DNA of 64,000 nt from Anaerolinea sp. GTDB lineage: Bacteria > Chloroflexota > Anaerolineae > Anaerolineales > Anaerolineaceae. Positions 63,830-64,000 of this stretch are shown here, in pieces. A model generated the notes under the pieces. That model did not search any database. It was not told where the DNA came from and was given only the letters and a program-made list of their open reading frames with translations. The stretch spans positions 1-64,000 of the forward strand of contig JARKOV010000121.1 of NCBI GenBank assembly GCA_029975965.1. The letters run 5' to 3'. The position numbers were made by a program, and so were the translations under genes. Each line of letters begins with the position of its first letter. The first letter of the stretch is position 1.

Positions 63830-64000
63830 ATGATGCCAACAACTGCGATTGAGCTATTGCGCCAGGGACGTAAAAACCAGATTTGGACCAAGTATTGTGG
63901 TTTTTTGGATTTGAGCGTGAAAGAATTCATGCAAATCCAGGAACGTCTCTTGATGGAGCAGATCAACCTCATTTCTCGAAGCGAACTTGGAAAATATTTC
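63830..64000 (+). CDS. N-terminus of a probable GH3-family (auxin-conjugating-like) protein, cut by the window edge
   Basis: A 57-residue open start with tandem ATGs after GGAGTGAGC, beginning MMPTTAIELLRQGRKNQIWTKYC... and GFLDLSVKEFMQIQERLLMEQINLI. From memory this resembles the N-terminal helices of bacterial GH3 auxin-responsive-promoter-family proteins of Chloroflexota, which are acyl-adenylate/amide-forming enzymes of the ANL superfamily type. The catalytic part lies beyond the window, so the assignment is tentative. Confidence 0.5.
   Translation, partial: MMPTTAIELLRQGRKNQIWTKYCGFLDLSVKEFMQIQERLLMEQINLISRSELGKYF

Overview
The window looks like a gene-rich, roughly 60% GC chromosomal segment of a carbohydrate-degrading bacterium. 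The best fit is an Anaerolineae-like member of the Chloroflexota, and this assignment is an inference. It rests on lipoprotein sugar-binding proteins with permeases but no local ATPase, a monoderm-style MacAB/FtsX cassette, a MttB-family methyltransferase, and a GH3-like gene at the right edge. I see no rRNA, tRNA, CRISPR array, transposase or phage gene. The coding background is uniform and the only mobile-looking material is short palindromic repeats between genes.

Layout. 1-7 kb: the tail of an unidentified gene, a MDMPI/DinB-like enzyme, a GH4 glycosidase divergent from a 6PGDH-like dehydrogenase, a CPA1 cation/proton antiporter and an MFS carrier. 7-16.6 kb: a LacI-controlled locus. Leftward run lacI, a GH127 beta-L-arabinofuranosidase-type enzyme, a solute-binding protein and two permeases. 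Rightward run an epimerase of the tagatose/psicose 3-epimerase type, a DUF1330 protein and a GH13 alpha-glucosidase. Two identical 16-bp palindromes sit exactly on the lacI promoter. 16.7-26.6 kb: membrane proteins, a flavodoxin, a MacAB-like ABC export cassette, a GyrI-like protein and an FG-GAP repeat protein. 26.9-33.4 kb: a GH42 beta-galactosidase, a mutarotase-like protein, a two-subunit class I fumarase, an L-rhamnose mutarotase, a DUF2721 protein and an EEP-fold hydrolase.

33.4-49.8 kb: the most interesting region. A GntR regulator at 45.8 kb reads right with a GH36 alpha-galactosidase and a SMP-30 lactonase. Nine genes read left from the same intergenic region: two short-chain dehydrogenases, an enolase-superfamily sugar-acid dehydratase, a 1049-residue unassigned six-hairpin-type glycosidase, a sugar ABC importer, a non-pyrrolysine MttB methyltransferase and a protein I do not recognise. 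49.8-56.2 kb: an acetyltransferase, a mini cytochrome b5, a GH31 alpha-xylosidase, a DgoD-like galactonate dehydratase and a Gfo/Idh/MocA dehydrogenase. 56.2-59.7 kb: the complete dTDP-L-rhamnose operon (rfbCBAD order). 60-64 kb: a membrane GAF-GAF-GAF-GGDEF diguanylate cyclase, a methyltransferase and the start of a GH3-like gene.

How it works together. The glycosidases (GH4, GH13, GH31, GH36, GH42, GH127 and the unassigned one) lack obvious secretion signals, so they probably act on oligosaccharides brought in by the two ABC importers. Dehydrogenases, the SMP-30 lactonase and two dehydratases point to oxidative, non-phosphorylating sugar catabolism (galactose to galactonate to 2-keto-3-deoxygalactonate). 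The kinase and aldolase that would finish that route are not in this window.
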